A DNA stretch of 64,000 bases. It comes from Acidovorax delafieldii (GTDB lineage Bacteria > Pseudomonadota > Gammaproteobacteria > Burkholderiales > Burkholderiaceae_C). The stretch is from contig NZ_VJWE01000019.1 of the NCBI RefSeq assembly GCF_007993815.1, forward strand, positions 124,001 to 188,000. Reading direction: 5' to 3'. The notes under the pieces are model-generated. The model ran no database searches, had not been told where the DNA came from, and saw only the letters and a list, made by a program, of their open reading frames with translations. Below are positions 61,650 through 64,000 of this stretch, in pieces. How positions within the stretch are numbered: the first letter of the stretch is position 1; each line of letters starts with the position of its first letter. Both the position numbers and the translations under genes were made by a program.

Positions 61650-61707
61650 GCCAAATCGGCCTCAGGCGCATGTTTTTCATGTGCTACCAGCTATCGAATA
61701 GATAGCA
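61648..61707 (-). repeat. Interspersed repeat copy G, ilvI-ilvH spacer
   Basis: Plus strand: AAGCCAAATCGGCCTCAGGC, GCATGTTTTTCATGTGCTAC, CAGCTATCGAATAGATAGC. It starts at the ilvI stop codon. The GGCCTC and CAGCTATC blocks mark it as an inverted copy. GCTATC / GATAGC (61690-61706) forms a hairpin. Confidence 0.75.
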
Positions 61708-61740
61708 TCTAAATTTTTGACGAATCTATTGCCTGCCAAG

Positions 61741-61762
61741 CCCATGCATTACCGTGCATGGG
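61741..61762. promoter_or_regulatory. Hairpin upstream of ilvH
   Basis: CCCATGCA (61741-61748) and TGCATGGG (61755-61762) around TTACCG, perfect 8-bp arms, 31 bases before the ilvH ATG. It may affect translation or mRNA processing between ilvI and ilvH. Confidence 0.5.
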
Positions 61763-61793
61763 GGAGGGCAGCAAAAAGAGGAATCTCTTCATC

Positions 61794-62285
61794 ATGAAAC
61801 ACATCATTGCTGTCTTGCTGGAAAACGAGCCTGGTGCTCTTTCCCGCGTCGTGGGTCTGTTCTCGGCCCGTGGCTACAACATCGAGTCGCTCACCGTGGC
61901 GCCCACCGAGGATGCATCGCTGTCGCGCATGACCATCCAGACCACGGGCTCCGATGACGTGATCGAGCAGATCACCAAGCATCTGAACCGCCTCATTGAA
62001 GTGGTCAAGGTGGTTGACCTCACCGAAGGTGCCTACACCGAGCGTGAGCTCATGATGGTGAAGGTGCGCGCGGTGGGCAAAGAGCGCGAGGAGATGAAGC
62101 GCATGGCGGATATCTTCCGTGGTCGCATCATCGACGTGACCGAGAAGAGCTACACCATCGAGCTGACGGGCGATCAGTCCAAAAACGACGCGTTCCTGCA
62201 AGCCATCGACCGCACGGCCATCCTGGAAACCGTGCGCACGGGCGCCAGCGGCATCGGCCGGGGCGAGCGAATTTTGCGTGTGTAA
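61794..62285 (+). CDS. ilvH: Acetolactate synthase, small (regulatory) subunit
   Basis: A 163-residue regulatory subunit. The N-terminal ACT domain binds valine: MKHIIAVLLENEPGALSRVV, then GLFSARGYNIESLTVAPTED. The C-terminal domain activates the catalytic subunit (LMMVKVRAVGKEREEMKRMA). It ends GASGIGRGERILRV, as usual. AAAAAGAGGAA lies before the ATG. It follows ilvI and precedes ilvC after 63 bases. Confidence 0.96.
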   Translation: MKHIIAVLLENEPGALSRVVGLFSARGYNIESLTVAPTEDASLSRMTIQTTGSDDVIEQITKHLNRLIEVVKVVDLTEGAYTERELMMVKVRAVGKEREEMKRMADIFRGRIIDVTEKSYTIELTGDQSKNDAFLQAIDRTAILETVRTGASGIGRGERILRV

Positions 62286-62345
62286 GACAATTCACCCCGT
62301 TTTTCCCATTTCAATCCCCCCAACAACGCATTTCAACCGGAGTGA

Positions 62346-63365
<1,020 letters not shown>

Positions 63366-63385
63366 TGTTTCGTTTCTGAAGCGTC

Positions 63386-63410
63386 AAAAGGCCACTTCGG
63401 TGGCCTTTTT
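63386..63410 (+). terminator. Terminator after ilvC
   Basis: Stem AAAAGGCCAC / GTGGCCTTTT with the tetraloop TTCG, then T-rich sequence, 20 bases after the ilvC stop. Confidence 0.92.
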
Positions 63411-63500
63411 CATTGGCGGGCGGCACGGTGTGCAGGCGCTACACTGCGGCCTTCGCCTTTTGCGCGCTTGGCAGTCGGCATTCCTGCGGGAAATGGTTCA

Positions 63501-63551
63501 ATACTATAAATTTAATAGCTGCTTGTGCAATATTTGCAAGCGCTGGAGGTC
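63501..63551 (+). repeat. Interspersed repeat copy H, upstream of pssA
   Basis: Blocks: ATACTATAAATTTAATAGCT, GCTTGTGCAATATTTGCAAG, CGCTGGAGGTC. The CGCTGGAGG end of the element provides the GGAGG ribosome binding site of pssA (63545-63549, eight bases before the ATG). Confidence 0.75.
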
Positions 63552-63557
63552 TGTTTG

Positions 63558-64000
63558 ATGCATGACGGCAATGAGTCCACCGAGAACCCCGGTGTGATGG
63601 TGCGCAAAAGGCGCAAAGGCATCTACATCCTGCCCAATCTGTTCACGCTGGCGGCGCTGTTTGGGGGCTTTTACTCCATCGTCATGGCCATGAATGGCCG
63701 GTTTGATCAGGCGGCGGTGGGCGTCTTCTGCGCGATGGTGCTCGACAGCCTGGACGGGCGCGTGGCCCGCATGACCAATACCCAGAGTGCGTTTGGCGAG
63801 CAGATGGACTCGTTGTCCGACATGGTGTCCTTTGGTGCTGCGCCTGCCCTGATTGCCTATGAGTGGTCCCTGCAGGGTCTGGGCCGCTGGGGCTGGATTG
63901 CTGCGTTTGTGTACTGTGCCTGTGCGGCGCTTCGCCTGGCGCGCTTTAACGTGAATACGGGCGTTGTGGACAAGCGCTATTTCCAGGGGCTGCCTTCACC
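63558..64000 (+). CDS. pssA: CDP-diacylglycerol-serine O-phosphatidyltransferase (3' partial)
   Basis: The first 147 or so residues of an inner-membrane phospholipid enzyme that makes phosphatidylserine, precursor of phosphatidylethanolamine. It starts MHDGNESTENPGVMVRKRRK and continues GIYILPNLFTLAALFGGFYS. The CDP-alcohol phosphotransferase signature is seen as DSLDGRVARMTNTQSAFGEQ followed by MDSLSDMVSFGAAPALI, i.e. D-G-x2-A-R-x8-G-x3-D-x3-D. It runs off the window. It lies downstream of ilvC, the arrangement common in Burkholderiales, but has a terminator and repeat between, so it is likely transcribed separately. Confidence 0.94.
   Translation, partial: MHDGNESTENPGVMVRKRRKGIYILPNLFTLAALFGGFYSIVMAMNGRFDQAAVGVFCAMVLDSLDGRVARMTNTQSAFGEQMDSLSDMVSFGAAPALIAYEWSLQGLGRWGWIAAFVYCACAALRLARFNVNTGVVDKRYFQGLPS

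Overview
The window is very GC-rich, almost fully coding, and looks like core chromosome of a betaproteobacterium of the order Burkholderiales, most likely family Comamonadaceae (Acidovorax-like). This rests on the gene set (DUF1631, DUF3619/DUF3106 with a sigma factor, a K+-independent H+-pyrophosphatase, four MCPs with a shared tail), the GEG form of the acetolactate synthase motif, and a short interspersed repeat that I associate from memory with that family. I see no phage, transposase, CRISPR array, rRNA or tRNA.

Layout. 1-10 kb: tail of a NitT/TauT-type substrate-binding protein; the mltD-gloB / methyltransferase-rnhA block, whose order matches E. coli; an RND efflux adaptor and pump. 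10-17.4 kb: a leftward molybdenum-cofactor set (moaA, mobA, GNAT, moeA, thioredoxin) preceded by a BLUF blue-light sensor gene, then a NarX/PilJ-type sensor domain protein and a coupled bactofilin-like/GNAT pair. 17.7-22.2 kb: SDR, DUF2889, aldehyde dehydrogenase, Crp/Fnr regulator and an Mpo1-like protein. 22.2-28.9 kb: a leftward operon (metal-dependent hydrolase, TolC, HlyD, two ABC-2 permeases, no ATPase) divergent from a TetR regulator with two identical operator-like palindromes. 28.9-36.6 kb: VOC protein, P-type ATPase, rubredoxin, and an SHP / diheme cytochrome c / cytochrome b operon divergent from PepSY, response regulator and histidine kinase genes. 36.7-42.2 kb: DUF1631, hppA and divergent ppa. 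42.3-52.4 kb: chemotaxis region with four MCPs, cheW and a lipase-like hydrolase. 52.4-55.9 kb: FemAB-like protein, nadE, glnB. 56-59.6 kb: leftward sigma factor, DUF3619, DUF3106, RDD, dgkA, LOG. 59.9-64 kb: ilvI, ilvH, ilvC and the start of pssA.

The most unusual structure is a degenerate repeat of about 65 bp present in about a dozen places. It has two short palindromes (CTATCA..TGATAG and AGCGC..GCGCT). It lies between genes, between stop codons and terminators, and inside reading frames (moeA, the FemAB-like gene, nadE), where it is translated without breaking the gene; once it appears to supply the ribosome binding site (pssA). Other notable points are an eight-G tract that throws the DUF2889 start out of frame, divergent start codons overlapping in one CATG, a four-half-site operator with 11-bp period in the SHP locus, and two MCPs sharing a nearly identical 1.1 kb signalling module.
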